A stretch of 64,000 bases of DNA from Eubacterium sp. (GCA_017430325.1 JAFRNE010000007.1:124001-188000); one strand, 5' to 3'; positions 53,636 through 62,761 are shown, numbered from the stretch's first letter. Numbers and translations: made by a program. The notes: generated by a model not told the origin, from the sequence alone.

Positions 53636-53926
53636 TTACTTAGGAAACTCGATTATCGGCTTATCATTATTTCTCTTATATAATACAATCTTTCTGCCGA
53701 TAACCTGAACAACCTCGCTGTGAGTTCTCTCTGCAAGTGTTGCAGCTATCTCACGTGGATCATCCAGACAGTTCTTAAGAACATTTATCTTGATAAGCTC
53801 TCTCTTCTTGATCGCTTCTTCAACTGAAATAGTGAATTCCGGTGTAAGACTTGCCTTGCCAAGGCTAAGGATGCAGTCCATAGTCATCGCAAGCCCTTTA
53901 AGATATGATCTATCCTTACTTGTCAT
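53636..53926 (-). CDS. yhbY: YhbY/CRM-domain RNA-binding protein
   Basis: A 96-residue single CRM domain, associated with 50S subunit assembly. LKGLAMTMDCILSLGKASL, ELIKINVLKNCLDD and VVQVIGRKIVLYKRN fit the fold, with the GxxG-type loop reading LGKAS. AAAGGATA precedes the ATG. It lies between obgE and nadD, the conserved order. Confidence 0.93.
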   Translation of the reverse strand: MTSKDRSYLKGLAMTMDCILSLGKASLTPEFTISVEEAIKKRELIKINVLKNCLDDPREIAATLAERTHSEVVQVIGRKIVLYKRNNDKPIIEFPK

Positions 53927-53941
53927 AACATATCCTTTCTA

Positions 53942-55234
53942 TTACTCGTGGTAATAATCAAATTCGTGACCGTACATCTTTACGGTATCTCCGTCTTCAA
54001 TACCAAGATCCTCAAGCATCTTAAGTATTCCGTTCTTCTTAAGGAAGTTCTGGAAGAACAGGAAGCCCTTCTCTGCTTCAAGGTTGGTATAACCAAGCAT
54101 CTTCTCGATCCTTGGACCTTCTATAATATAAATATGATCATCGCTGTCACTCTTCTTAACCTCGAAAGGAAGATCAGGATTATCATATAATTCTTCTATG
54201 TCGATTTCCGGCTCAAATATGATAAGGTCATCAGGAGCTTCCTTAACAAGCTTATCTACATAAAGAAGCATCTCAGGTATACCTTCACCGGTTGCTGCAG
54301 AAATCGGGAATATCTTATAATCCGGGAACTCATCAGTTATGAAGGAAAGTGATATTTCTCTCTCCTCCGGAGTAAGCAGATCCATCTTATTTGCAGCAAG
54401 TACAGTAGGTCTGTCTAAAATATTACGGCTGTAGGATGCAAGCTCCTCATTGATCTTCTTGATATCATCAACAGTATCTCTTCCTGAGGTTCCGGATGCA
54501 TCAACCACATGAATAAGAACCTTCGTTCTTTCGATATGTCTGAGGAAATTCAGCCCGAGACCTTTTCCTTCAGATGCACCTTCGATGATACCCGGAATAT
54601 CAGCCATTACGAAGCCTGAGCCGTTCTTAACAGAAACAACACCAAGATTTGGTGTAAGGGTTGTAAAATGATACTCAGCGATCTTAGGACGTGCATTTGA
54701 AACTCTTGCAAGAAGACTTGATTTTCCTACGCTTGGGAAGCCTACAAGTCCAACGTCAGCTATCATCTTAAGCTCAAGAAGAACGCACATCTCTATAGCA
54801 GGCTGTCCAGGCTGGGCGTATTTTGGTGCCTGCATGACGCTTGTAACATAATGCTGATTACCCTTTCCGCCGTGTCCTCCCTTAAGAAGAACAACAGGCT
54901 CGGTCTTATCAGACATATCAACAATAACCTTGCCGGTCTCAAAATCTTTAATTACTGTACCCTGAGGAACCTTAAGAATGATATCCTTACCGTTTGCGCC
55001 GTGACAATTTCTCTTGCCACCTTCTTCTCCGTCCTCAGCTTTGAACTTTCTGGCGTTTCTGTAGTCAACAAGAGTATTTAAGCCCTTGTCCACGACAAAG
55101 ATAACACTTCCGCCATTTCCACCGTCGCCTCCGTCCGGACCGCCGTTTGGAACGTACAGTTCTCTACGGAAGGAAACATGACCATCTCCGCCCTTACCGG
55201 ATCTTATAAATATTTTCGCTCTGTCGACAAACAT
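53942..55234 (-). CDS. obgE: GTPase Obg
   Basis: Obg is a 50S-associated essential GTPase. The glycine-rich Obg domain (about 1-157), G domain with GFPSVGKSSLLARVSNA, the switch YHFTTL, DIPGIIEGASEGKGLG and NKMDLL, and the C-terminal OCT domain (about 350-430) are all present. The length of 430 is typical for Firmicutes. A 149-base gap with a terminator separates it from rpmA. AGAGAGG precedes the ATG. Confidence 0.97.
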   Translation of the reverse strand: MFVDRAKIFIRSGKGGDGHVSFRRELYVPNGGPDGGDGGNGGSVIFVVDKGLNTLVDYRNARKFKAEDGEEGGKRNCHGANGKDIILKVPQGTVIKDFETGKVIVDMSDKTEPVVLLKGGHGGKGNQHYVTSVMQAPKYAQPGQPAIEMCVLLELKMIADVGLVGFPSVGKSSLLARVSNARPKIAEYHFTTLTPNLGVVSVKNGSGFVMADIPGIIEGASEGKGLGLNFLRHIERTKVLIHVVDASGTSGRDTVDDIKKINEELASYSRNILDRPTVLAANKMDLLTPEEREISLSFITDEFPDYKIFPISAATGEGIPEMLLYVDKLVKEAPDDLIIFEPEIDIEELYDNPDLPFEVKKSDSDDHIYIIEGPRIEKMLGYTNLEAEKGFLFFQNFLKKNGILKMLEDLGIEDGDTVKMYGHEFDYYHE

Positions 55235-55334
55235 GAAACTACCTCTCTACTTTTATTATCAAACAGAAATCAACCTCCTGCGATTCCTTATCATAAGGGA
55301 ATCGGGCTGATCTCAGAATATTTTCATTTTTGTT

Positions 55335-55366
55335 TAAAGAAAGGGAGCTGAACAAACAGCTCCCTT
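55335..55366 (-). terminator. Hairpin terminator after rpmA
   Basis: AAGGGAGCTG and CAGCTCCCTT form a perfect 10-bp stem with a 6-base loop, followed on the minus strand by TCTTTAAA. It lies about 18 bases after the L27 stop codon. Confidence 0.78.
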
Positions 55367-55383
55367 AATCATGTACTACGAAA

Positions 55384-55665
55384 TTACTCAGCAGGATGTA
55401 CTGAAACCTGCTTTCTGTCTCTTCCGAGTCTCTCAAATCTAACAACGCCGTCAACTAATGCAAAAAGTGTATCGTCTCCGCCGCGGCCTACATTAAGTCC
55501 CGGATGAATCTTAGTTCCGCGCTGTCTGTATAAGATATTTCCTGCCTTAACAAACTGTCCGTCTGCTCTCTTGGCACCAAGTCTCTTTGCCTCAGAATCA
55601 CGTCCGTTCTTTGTAGAACCAACACCCTTCTTGTGAGCAAAGAACTGTAAATCCATTCTTAACAT
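55384..55665 (-). CDS. rpmA: 50S ribosomal protein L27 with cleavable leader
   Basis: L27 lies near the peptidyl transferase centre. The protein starts with [14 protein letters not shown], the Firmicutes leader that must be removed after the Phe-Phe pair so that the Ala-His-Lys-Lys-Gly tail is free. The rest ([17 protein letters not shown] and [23 protein letters not shown]) is standard. GGGAGGTG precedes the ATG. The processing protease gene is immediately upstream. Confidence 0.98.
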   Translation of the reverse strand: MLRMDLQFFAHKKGVGSTKNGRDSEAKRLGAKRADGQFVKAGNILYRQRGTKIHPGLNVGRGGDDTLFALVDGVVRFERLGRDRKQVSVHPAE

Positions 55666-55670
55666 CTGTT

Positions 55671-55994
55671 TTACACCTCCCTGATGTAAACTTTCACAAA
55701 ATTTCGTCCATTCTCCTCTGCTATATCGGTCAGACCTTTATAGAGAGAATTTATCAGCAGCTTACTGTCACTGCTTACTTCGGATACGACCTTAAACTTA
55801 ATGTCGCCTCTTTCAGCTGTCTCACCAACAAATCTGTCATCGGTAAGAAGTTCGATGGAATTAATGGTATTAAATACAAGAGTACTTACTGCACAGCAGA
55901 TAAGATCTCTGCCGTATTTACCAGATCCGGCATGTCCCTTTACTGAAAATCCGAAAAATTCATCATTCTTTTTGTAAAATACTGCTTTGATCAT
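55671..55994 (-). CDS. prp: Ribosomal-processing cysteine protease Prp
   Basis: Prp removes the N-terminal leader of L27. The catalytic His and Cys are in [22 protein letters not shown] near residues 20-36. Length is 107. It lies between rplU and rpmA as in all bacteria with the L27 leader. The ribosome site is weak, suggesting coupling to rplU. Confidence 0.95.
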   Translation of the reverse strand: MIKAVFYKKNDEFFGFSVKGHAGSGKYGRDLICCAVSTLVFNTINSIELLTDDRFVGETAERGDIKFKVVSEVSSDSKLLINSLYKGLTDIAEENGRNFVKVYIREV

Positions 55995-56002
55995 AAGCCA
56001 GA

Positions 56003-56311
56003 TTATGCATTGATTGAATCAATCTTTACAAGTGTATATGGCTGTCTGTGACCATTCTTCTTGTGATATCCTGTCTTTGGCTTATACTTGTAAACAACAA
56101 CCTTCTTAGCCTTGCCTTCTCCAAGTACTGTTGCCTTAACAGTAGCGCTCTTTGCAGCATCTCCGCAGATAACATCTGAATCTTTACTTACAACGATAAC
56201 ATTGTCAAATGTAACTGTTGCGTCTTTCTCTGCATTAAGCTTCTCTACCTTAATGACATCTCCTTCAGATACCTTGTACTGCTTTCCGCCTGTAGCTATA
56301 ATTGCGTACAT
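56003..56311 (-). CDS. rplU: 50S ribosomal protein L21
   Basis: A 102-residue primary 23S rRNA-binding protein. MYAIIATGGKQYKVSEGD at the start and the C-terminal KPKTGYHKKNGHRQPYT are signature segments. I use the ATG at 56311, with GGAGG 7 bases upstream; the frame continues to 56359, but that part is leader RNA. It heads rplU-prp-rpmA with its own promoter. Confidence 0.98.
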   Translation of the reverse strand: MYAIIATGGKQYKVSEGDVIKVEKLNAEKDATVTFDNVIVVSKDSDVICGDAAKSATVKATVLGEGKAKKVVVYKYKPKTGYHKKNGHRQPYTLVKIDSINA

Positions 56312-56393
56312 ATGGTTTCCTCCTATCATTATTACTCGCCAACTGTGGCGGCGTCTCATTTGGACACACTTTTAGCCTCGTTGTGCGGCACAC
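56312..56393 (-). ncRNA. L21-type ribosomal protein leader
   Basis: The roughly 80-base leader between the predicted start of transcription and the rplU ribosome site contains CCGCACAACGAGGC and a short CGCC/GGCG stem near the start codon. Position and these blocks fit the L21 leader family of Firmicutes, thought to mediate autoregulation by L21. The call rests on position and partial motif recall rather than a covariance-model match. Confidence 0.5.
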
Positions 56394-56399
56394 TTTGAC

Positions 56400-56428
56400 A
56401 ATATAGCATCTGTAAATATTTATGTCAA
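56400..56428 (-). promoter_or_regulatory. Promoter of the rplU operon
   Basis: Minus strand TTGACA (56423-56428), exactly 17-base spacer, TATATT (56400-56405). A near-consensus housekeeping promoter just after the stop of the upstream gene. Confidence 0.85.
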
Positions 56429-56438
56429 GTGGAAATTA

Positions 56439-57785
56439 TTAAATATCTGTCGAAGTAAATGACTGTGGCTGATCAAAGGAAATACTGTTGTCCGGTTTCT
56501 CGTAGATTGAGATATCCGGTTTCTCTGCAGGCTTATCTGCCGGCAGCTCTGCATCTGACTTCTCAACCGGTGTGATCGGCTCAGCCTTCTTCTCTTCTAC
56601 TCTATCAGACTTTGTACTGTCATTTTTATTTAGCTGACTATTATTCTGAGCCTGCTGACTAAAATTATTCATCTGAGGCTGGCTAAAATTCGGATTCGGT
56701 GTGAAGCTGCCGAAATCAGCAGTATTCTGTGGCTGGTTATAATTCATATTCGGATTAAAGCCTCCAACCTGCATATTCTGATTAAAGCCACCAAACTGCA
56801 TATTCTGATTAAAGCCGCCCATCATAGGCTGGCCAAAGCCGCCACCGTAATTACCCATATTCTGAGGCTGATTATAATTTGTATTCTGGTTAAAGCCATT
56901 CATCATAGCCTGCTGACCGAAACCACCCATCTGATTGAAGCTTCCACGCTGATCGTAATATGGATTCCTTGGTGTATTGTAAACATTATTATTTGCAGAG
57001 CCAAAACCAAACTGAGAATTCTGGCGAGGCAGCTCCGCATAAGGAATACCATACATACCATTGTTTGGTGTGATCCTGTTATTGTTAACACGTTTTGGAT
57101 CTTCTAGCTTTACTGATGTTGTTATTCCTAAAACCATCAGCATCGATGTTATAGCTTCAATTATGCTTAAAATACTATTTATCTGGAAATTTTGAATTCT
57201 GGATGCATATTTTGAATAATAACTTATTATTGCTATCATTCCACTAACTGAAAGTATAGCTTTAAGGACAACAAGTACATTTATAATAGATGCTACTCCT
57301 GCTCTGTTTGGTGTTGTTAGGCAAAGTATAAACATAACCAAACATAACATAGCTAAAATAAATACTAAATATGGACTAAAGGAAACATCGATAAGATATA
57401 CTGTTAGATTTAACTTTTTATTGACTTTGTCATCGAACAAACTTTTCATGGCTTCAGAGTAATAGCCTTCCATATACTTAATATAATGTATCGATGCAAA
57501 ACTATAGATACAAACCAATAATCCCATTGATACTTTTTCAAGTTTTAAAAATGAAAAAACAACAATTAACAGTATAGATAGAGTAATAGCAATGATCGTA
57601 AATCTATAAATCCCCTGAACATTCGCAATATTGCCTACAGGAACATCTTGAGTTGCTGTACTATCTAATAAAAAGACACCTTGTTTTTTATTTATAAACA
57701 GCATAGTAAAATAAGCACATATACCTAAAGAAAAAATACCTGATATCGCACTTAATAAAGCTCCTTTTTTATAATCTCTATTCAT
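56439..57785 (-). CDS. Unknown membrane protein with Gln/Asn/Gly-rich repeat tail
   Basis: I do not recognise this 448-residue protein. The N-terminal half (about 1-225) has five or six hydrophobic helices. The C-terminal half is low-complexity, rich in Gln, Asn, Gly, Phe and Met, with tandem 9-residue units GGFNQNMQF / GGFNQNMQV / GGFNPNMNY, then a Lys/Glu/Pro segment. The composition resembles prion-like or phase-separating tails. The ATG at 57785 has GAGGAGG upstream. The membrane half is noticeably more AT-rich than neighbouring genes. It sits with the next gene between rng and rplU, where other Clostridia usually have nothing. Confidence 0.8.
   Translation of the reverse strand: MNRDYKKGALLSAISGIFSLGICAYFTMLFINKKQGVFLLDSTATQDVPVGNIANVQGIYRFTIIAITLSILLIVVFSFLKLEKVSMGLLVCIYSFASIHYIKYMEGYYSEAMKSLFDDKVNKKLNLTVYLIDVSFSPYLVFILAMLCLVMFILCLTTPNRAGVASIINVLVVLKAILSVSGMIAIISYYSKYASRIQNFQINSILSIIEAITSMLMVLGITTSVKLEDPKRVNNNRITPNNGMYGIPYAELPRQNSQFGFGSANNNVYNTPRNPYYDQRGSFNQMGGFGQQAMMNGFNQNTNYNQPQNMGNYGGGFGQPMMGGFNQNMQFGGFNQNMQVGGFNPNMNYNQPQNTADFGSFTPNPNFSQPQMNNFSQQAQNNSQLNKNDSTKSDRVEEKKAEPITPVEKSDAELPADKPAEKPDISIYEKPDNSISFDQPQSFTSTDI
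56755..56845 (-). repeat. 27-bp tandem repeat in the unknown membrane gene
   Basis: Three imperfect 27-bp units encode the GGFNQNMQF series of the Gln/Asn-rich tail, with a related partial unit just beyond. Confidence 0.75.
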
Positions 57786-57825
57786 AATACTCCTCCTCAA
57801 AATAATGCTAAAACTCTATTTCTAT

Positions 57826-58557
57826 TTAATTACGTCTTTTAATCTCTCTTATCTCGCCATATTCCTCAATCTCACGCCTCTTATCATCCTCATCCGGGTT
57901 GAAACGAGAAGCAACCCTCTCTTTCTTGAAAGGCTCTCTTGTAAGAAGAAGCGCCAGGCATATCATGATCCATTCAAATACAGACCATATTATCATTATT
58001 ATGTTCTGCTTCCAGAAATCCTTATAAAGCTCCTTGTCCTTCATGGTATTTATTATATACAGTCCCTCTGCAAAAAGCGTCGCGACCATATAAAAGAAAA
58101 ATACGACCATGAGCGGGATCACAGGTTTTCTGTACATCGTAAATATAACGATGACCGCAAAGGAAATAATAAGAACTGTGCAGATCAGCAGACTGAAGCC
58201 TGACAGCGGACTGAACAGCTCATATGCCTTAATACTGAATTTGGTATTCTTTTTTATGTCTGATTTTACTGAATTCTTGAAGATGTTAACATACTTATCA
58301 AGCTTTGCAAGCGCCGCGACACTCTTGATCAGACAATAAAGCGCCATACTGCTTATGATAAGTCTGTTATACCTTAGAACAGCGAGGACTATCGCTATCG
58401 ACGCAAAAAATATCATTAGAACCTTTGAGAAGCCATCATAGATATCTATACCCTTCTGGCCTTCAGGTTTAAACATGATAAGGCTGATGATATCAACCAA
58501 AGCAGCAAATATAAAAAATACTGATGCAACTCTGAACTTTTCCTTCTCTAATTCCAT
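57826..58557 (-). CDS. Unknown polytopic membrane protein
   Basis: A 243-residue protein with about six hydrophobic helices (for example VASVFFIFAALVDIISLIMF near residue 10 and FSLLICTVLIISFAVIVIF near 128) and a charged C-terminus (PDEDDKRREIEEYGEIREI). No family recognised. The ribosome site is weak (GTGGGTG). It has a near-consensus promoter of its own and is followed by the Gln/Asn-rich membrane protein, with which it likely forms a two-gene unit. Confidence 0.8.
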   Translation of the reverse strand: MELEKEKFRVASVFFIFAALVDIISLIMFKPEGQKGIDIYDGFSKVLMIFFASIAIVLAVLRYNRLIISSMALYCLIKSVAALAKLDKYVNIFKNSVKSDIKKNTKFSIKAYELFSPLSGFSLLICTVLIISFAVIVIFTMYRKPVIPLMVVFFFYMVATLFAEGLYIINTMKDKELYKDFWKQNIIMIIWSVFEWIMICLALLLTREPFKKERVASRFNPDEDDKRREIEEYGEIREIKRRN

Positions 58558-58624
58558 AACACACCCACTTTTGTCATGTTTTTTCAGCCGAAAAAAAAGC
58601 CCTTCAGCTGTATTACCCCATTTG

Positions 58625-58653
58625 ATTATACAACTATCGGACTATTTTGTCAT
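58625..58653 (-). promoter_or_regulatory. Promoter of the two unknown membrane genes
   Basis: Minus strand ATGACA (58648-58653), 17-base spacer, perfect TATAAT (58625-58630). It overlaps the stop codon of rng, so the two genes are set apart from the rng transcript. Confidence 0.78.
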
Positions 58654-59891
58654 TTGTTATTTGTTTTATTAAGCAGATTTTCTATGGTAAATATACTTCC
58701 TGTTCGCTGTCTTGTCAGCTCGGCCAGGCCGAGTGAAGTCATATCCACAAAGAAGCATTTTTTATGGTCTCTGGAGATGTGTTCCTTAAGGCACTGGATA
58801 ACTTTTTCCTCGGAACCTTCTTCTCTCATATTGATAAAATCGACGATGATTATACCGGATATATTTCTGACTCTCAGAACTCTTGAGATCATCTCTGCAG
58901 CTTCTTTATTTGTTTTTACAATATGCTCTTCAAAGTTACTGCCTTTAATGTCTTTTCCCGTATTCACGTCAATAACGGTGAGGGCTTCTGTCAGATCAAC
59001 AACCAGGTAGCCGCCTGACGGAAGGTATATTTTTCTTCCGAACATTATCTGGAGATTACGATCAATATTATAAAGAGCTCTAAGTGACTGCAGCTTATCC
59101 TGATGAAGTATCAGCTCAGTTTTGGTTGAATCGGATGATTTATTGCCAAAGCCGTCATCACTAAGTGAATCATAGTAAGAAGTGACATCCGTTATAACTG
59201 TAAGTTTATCGTAAAGCTTCTTTGATCTCATATCGGATATAAATTCCGTCGGATCCTCAGCCCTTTTGTAAATACAGCAGCCTGCGGTACTTGTCATTGC
59301 AGCCGAGATAACATCATTCAGCTTCTGAAGAGTCTCTGCCGCATCCTGCTCTATGATATCTGCATCTTCCGTAGAAACGGAGGCAACAGCCGATCTGAAG
59401 ATAAGTCCTGTATTTTCATAGAACTCTTCACTGTAGTCATCCTTAATCTTTTCATAGAGGCGGCCAAGTTTTTCTCTTTCTTCATTACTTGTTATCCTCT
59501 TGGATATGCCGAGTCTGCCGGTCTGATTTGCGATTGCATATCGGCCACGCATCGAAACATCAGAGGTTGCCTGGGCTCTCTTATTTCCGGTTGCAGCTTT
59601 TGACTTCTGTACAAGCAGCCAGTCACCTTTTTTGACCTCAGATTTATTTCCGTGCTTTACGAAAATATGCTTGCCCTCGTTCTCCTCAAGTGAATAATAC
59701 AGTATTTCTCCGCCTTCGATCCTAAGGAAGGCAGCCTTGAGATTTTCAACTATATTGTCAACCACTGCAACATATATGCTTCCGGTCTCTGCTTCATCAG
59801 AAAAAGGATGAACCTCTGTAAGAACCTCATCCTCATAAATAAATGCGACCGTGCCGCAATTTGCTCTTGTTAAAACAACCCTGCCATCCAT
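58650..59891 (-). CDS. rng: Ribonuclease E/G family protein without the Zn-link
   Basis: An endoribonuclease acting in rRNA and mRNA processing. An S1-type domain (about 35-130), the 5' sensor region and the DNase I-like catalytic core are visible; the two metal-binding aspartates are in LTVIDVNTGKDI and IIIVDFINM. The protein ends at residue 413, at a point that aligns just before the CPxC zinc-link of E. coli RNase G, so that motif and the small domain are absent. AAAAGG precedes the ATG. It follows the radical-SAM pair as usual. Confidence 0.93.
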   Translation of the reverse strand: MDGRVVLTRANCGTVAFIYEDEVLTEVHPFSDEAETGSIYVAVVDNIVENLKAAFLRIEGGEILYYSLEENEGKHIFVKHGNKSEVKKGDWLLVQKSKAATGNKRAQATSDVSMRGRYAIANQTGRLGISKRITSNEEREKLGRLYEKIKDDYSEEFYENTGLIFRSAVASVSTEDADIIEQDAAETLQKLNDVISAAMTSTAGCCIYKRAEDPTEFISDMRSKKLYDKLTVITDVTSYYDSLSDDGFGNKSSDSTKTELILHQDKLQSLRALYNIDRNLQIMFGRKIYLPSGGYLVVDLTEALTVIDVNTGKDIKGSNFEEHIVKTNKEAAEMISRVLRVRNISGIIIVDFINMREEGSEEKVIQCLKEHISRDHKKCFFVDMTSLGLAELTRQRTGSIFTIENLLNKTNNK

Positions 59892-59902
59892 AGTAATACC
59901 TT

Positions 59903-60736
59903 TTAGAAATGTGTACCTGCCTCACTCAGAGGTTTGAAACCGCTCTCCTTGTCACCATAGTAGGTTTCAAGTCTGAGAATATTATAATCAAATCTTTCAT
60001 ATTCTACACCTGCTTTTTCGCAAACAGCCGTAAGAACATTTTCAGGTTTGATATTATCGTGACTACCTGTTGCCAGGAGCATGTAGATGCCCTTGGAGTT
60101 TTCTGAACCTTCAGTAACAGATTCATTATTTTCAGCTGCATTATCATTTTTGGAAATATGTTCTGAATCAGATATATTATCAACGGATATTAGTCCGTCC
60201 TTATAATTATCAGCGATTCTCAGATCAAAAATATATGGCTTAATATCAGTCACAACCTCTGACTTCTTGGTCTTCTTCAGAACCTCGATAGTCTCAGAGA
60301 CCTTAAGCTCATCTATAATCTCACCGAAACTATACAAAGAATCTTTTTCAGCTACTCCGAACTTAGTCCTTCCTTTTTCGGTAAGAGTGATCATATAATC
60401 AGAAGCAGTAACTGCTGCCATGGAATTAACAGCATCATCAGGAAGCAGAACGATATCGATCATCTTAATATATGGCGAACCGGTCTTATTAAAACGTTCG
60501 ATCATATCATCAGATGTGGTAACCGATTCAAATTCAGCATCACAATATTCCCCCACCGATTCCATCATAAGCGGCATCGGTGCAGCAAAAGAAATGATCT
60601 GATGAGGACTCATGCCTGTACTGTAGCTTATATCAAGCTCAGCCCTTCTGATAGCTTTCTGAAAATACCTCATCACATCAAGATGACTTATGAACTTTAC
60701 AGGACCTGTTTTACTGTACTTTATTCTTGCTTTCAT
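59903..60736 (-). CDS. TIGR03936-family radical-SAM-linked protein
   Basis: A 277-residue protein of the DUF2344 type, typically encoded next to, or fused with, the TIGR03960 radical-SAM protein. The start KARIKYSKTGPVKFISHLDVMR and the segment AELDISYSTGMSPHQIISFAAP are the family hallmarks. Residues about 185-215 form a Ser/Asn/Glu-rich loop. Function is unknown; context with rng and ribosomal genes suggests RNA modification or ribosome work. GGAT precedes the ATG. Confidence 0.9.
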   Translation of the reverse strand: MKARIKYSKTGPVKFISHLDVMRYFQKAIRRAELDISYSTGMSPHQIISFAAPMPLMMESVGEYCDAEFESVTTSDDMIERFNKTGSPYIKMIDIVLLPDDAVNSMAAVTASDYMITLTEKGRTKFGVAEKDSLYSFGEIIDELKVSETIEVLKKTKKSEVVTDIKPYIFDLRIADNYKDGLISVDNISDSEHISKNDNAAENNESVTEGSENSKGIYMLLATGSHDNIKPENVLTAVCEKAGVEYERFDYNILRLETYYGDKESGFKPLSEAGTHF

Positions 60737-60796
60737 AATTTATCCAATATCACCCACTGCCGGAGCGAATGAGATTCTATCATCATAATTTTTTTA

Positions 60797-62662
60797 TTAG
60801 TTCCCGAAACATACTCCACTGCCGAAAGCAGCTCCGCCACAGCCACTGCATTTATCGCGGCAGTTTAGCGTGACCTTGCCTTCCTTGGCATTAAGCCATT
60901 CTTTCTTAAGGAAGTTCTTTGAAACGCCTGCATCGATGTGCTCCCATGGGAAGATCTCATCGAGGTCGCGTTCTCTTTCGGTGTAGAATTTTATATCAAC
61001 ATTATTATCTTCGAATACTTTGTAATATCTCTCCATCGAGAAGAATTCTGTCCAGGCATCAAATATAGCTCCGGCCTTATAGGCATCGTAAATTACCTTC
61101 GAAAGCTTTCTGTCTCCTCTGGCAAATACAGCCTCCAGCACGGAAATATCCTCATCATGATAACTGAACTTCAGTCTCTTCTTGTTAAGCTGCTGATTGA
61201 AGGTATCCTTAACATGCCTTGCTCTCTTGATATATTCATCTCTCGGAAGCATCGGAGCCCACTGGAACGGAGTGAATGGCTTCGGTACAAAATAAGATGC
61301 AGATGCCGTGATCTGAAGTGAACCAACTCTCTCTTCCTTAGGAACCGTTGCAAAATACTCTTCTGAGATCTTCTCCGAAAGAAGTGCAATTCCTTCAGCG
61401 TCCTCATCGGTCTCTGTAGGAAGTCCCAGCATGAAATACAGCTTAACCTTGTTCCAGCCGCCCTTAAATGCATCTCTGGAACCATTAATGATATTTTCCT
61501 CTGTAATACCTTTATTAATTACGTCTCTCAGTCGCTGTGAACCGGCTTCCGGCGCAAAGGTCAGAGAAACCTTCTTTATATCCTGCACCTTCTGCATGAC
61601 ATCAAGAGAAAATGCATCAATTCTGAGGGAAGGAAGCGAAACATTGATATGCTTCTTATCCATCTCATCCATCAGATAATCAAGCAGTTCCTTAAGTGAC
61701 AGATAATCACTTGTTGAAAGTGAGCTTAGGGAAACCTCTTCATAGCCTGTATTCTGAAGCATCGTATCGGCGTATTTTTTCAGAAGGTCTACGCTCTTCT
61801 GCCTTGTAGGACGATATATCATACCGGCCTGACAGAAACGGCACCCTCTGATACAACCTCTCATAACCTCAAGAACAACTCTGTCCTGAGTCGCACGAAG
61901 ATATGGGATAACTGGCTTCATAGGATAAGGCGCCTCATTAAAATCCGTCACAACAACCTTCTTGATGGTCTTCGGAACATCGTCGTATTTAGGATCGATG
62001 GCCTTAACTGTACCATCCTCATTATAGCTGACCTCATACATTGAAGGCACATAGATACCCTTGATCTTAGCCGCCTCATGAAGGAACTCTTCTCTGGCCA
62101 TCGGACCATGCTTATATTCCTTATAAAGCTTAAACAGAAGGTCGTAGCTTACCTCACCCTCTCCAATATAGAAAATATCAAAGAAATCAGCCACAGGCTC
62201 AGGATTAAATACGCAAGGACCTCCGCCGATAACAATCGGATCATCCTTACTTCTTTCCGAAGCATAGATCGGGAATCCTGAAAGCTCGATAACCTGAAGT
62301 ATATTTGTGTAACACATTTCATACTGAAGTGTGATACCGAGAAAATCAAAATTCTTAACCGGGCTCTGAGTCTCCAGAGTAAAAAGAGGGATATTCTTCT
62401 CTCTCATTATCTTGTCCAGATCCGGCCATGGACTGTAAACACGCTCGCAATAGGTATCCTTACGACGATTGAACATATCATAAAGTATCTGAATGCCGAG
62501 ATAAGACATGCCTATCTCATAGACATCAGGAAAACACATGGCAAAACGGATATCAACAGAATTGATATCCTTCTCTACCATGTTTACTTCATGTCCGATA
62601 TATCTGGACGGCTTCTCCACCGCCATCAAAATTTCATCCGAAAGCGCAAGCTTATAATTCAT
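60797..62662 (-). CDS. TIGR03960-family B12-binding-like radical SAM protein
   Basis: An iron-sulphur enzyme of unknown reaction. The radical-SAM triad is in EVMRGCIRGCRFCQAGM near residue 270, after an N-terminal B12-binding-like region (about 10-190). The C-terminus has a second cysteine cluster (NCRDKCSGCGG) that could hold another metal. I take the ATG at 62662; an in-frame TTG four codons earlier (62674) is also possible, and neither has a strong ribosome site. It lies 60 bases before its usual partner. Confidence 0.93.
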   Translation of the reverse strand: MNYKLALSDEILMAVEKPSRYIGHEVNMVEKDINSVDIRFAMCFPDVYEIGMSYLGIQILYDMFNRRKDTYCERVYSPWPDLDKIMREKNIPLFTLETQSPVKNFDFLGITLQYEMCYTNILQVIELSGFPIYASERSKDDPIVIGGGPCVFNPEPVADFFDIFYIGEGEVSYDLLFKLYKEYKHGPMAREEFLHEAAKIKGIYVPSMYEVSYNEDGTVKAIDPKYDDVPKTIKKVVVTDFNEAPYPMKPVIPYLRATQDRVVLEVMRGCIRGCRFCQAGMIYRPTRQKSVDLLKKYADTMLQNTGYEEVSLSSLSTSDYLSLKELLDYLMDEMDKKHINVSLPSLRIDAFSLDVMQKVQDIKKVSLTFAPEAGSQRLRDVINKGITEENIINGSRDAFKGGWNKVKLYFMLGLPTETDEDAEGIALLSEKISEEYFATVPKEERVGSLQITASASYFVPKPFTPFQWAPMLPRDEYIKRARHVKDTFNQQLNKKRLKFSYHDEDISVLEAVFARGDRKLSKVIYDAYKAGAIFDAWTEFFSMERYYKVFEDNNVDIKFYTERERDLDEIFPWEHIDAGVSKNFLKKEWLNAKEGKVTLNCRDKCSGCGGAAFGSGVCFGN

Positions 62663-62695
62663 GTGACTGTTCAACCTTATTTTAGTGATTATAGA

Positions 62696-62761
62696 GCGAT
62701 GTTTGCGTATGTCTGCGAAGGCGTATTTTATTTACAACTGAGCGGACATATGCAAACTCGC
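62696..62761. repeat. Large imperfect inverted repeat between two genes
   Basis: On the + strand GCGA, GTTTGC and TATGTC pair with GACATA, GCAAAC and TCGC, with single mismatched or unpaired bases between the blocks and a loop of about 31 bases. It fills most of the gap between the PFL-family stop (62766) and the radical-SAM start. It could stabilise the 3' end, weakly terminate, or be an operator. Confidence 0.65.

Noticed and set aside
55285..55312. Near-palindrome GATTCCTTATCATAAGGGAATC upstream of obgE, as a riboswitch or attenuator
   Set aside because: The arms meet almost without a loop and a base is bulged; no aptamer-like structure or T-tract follows.
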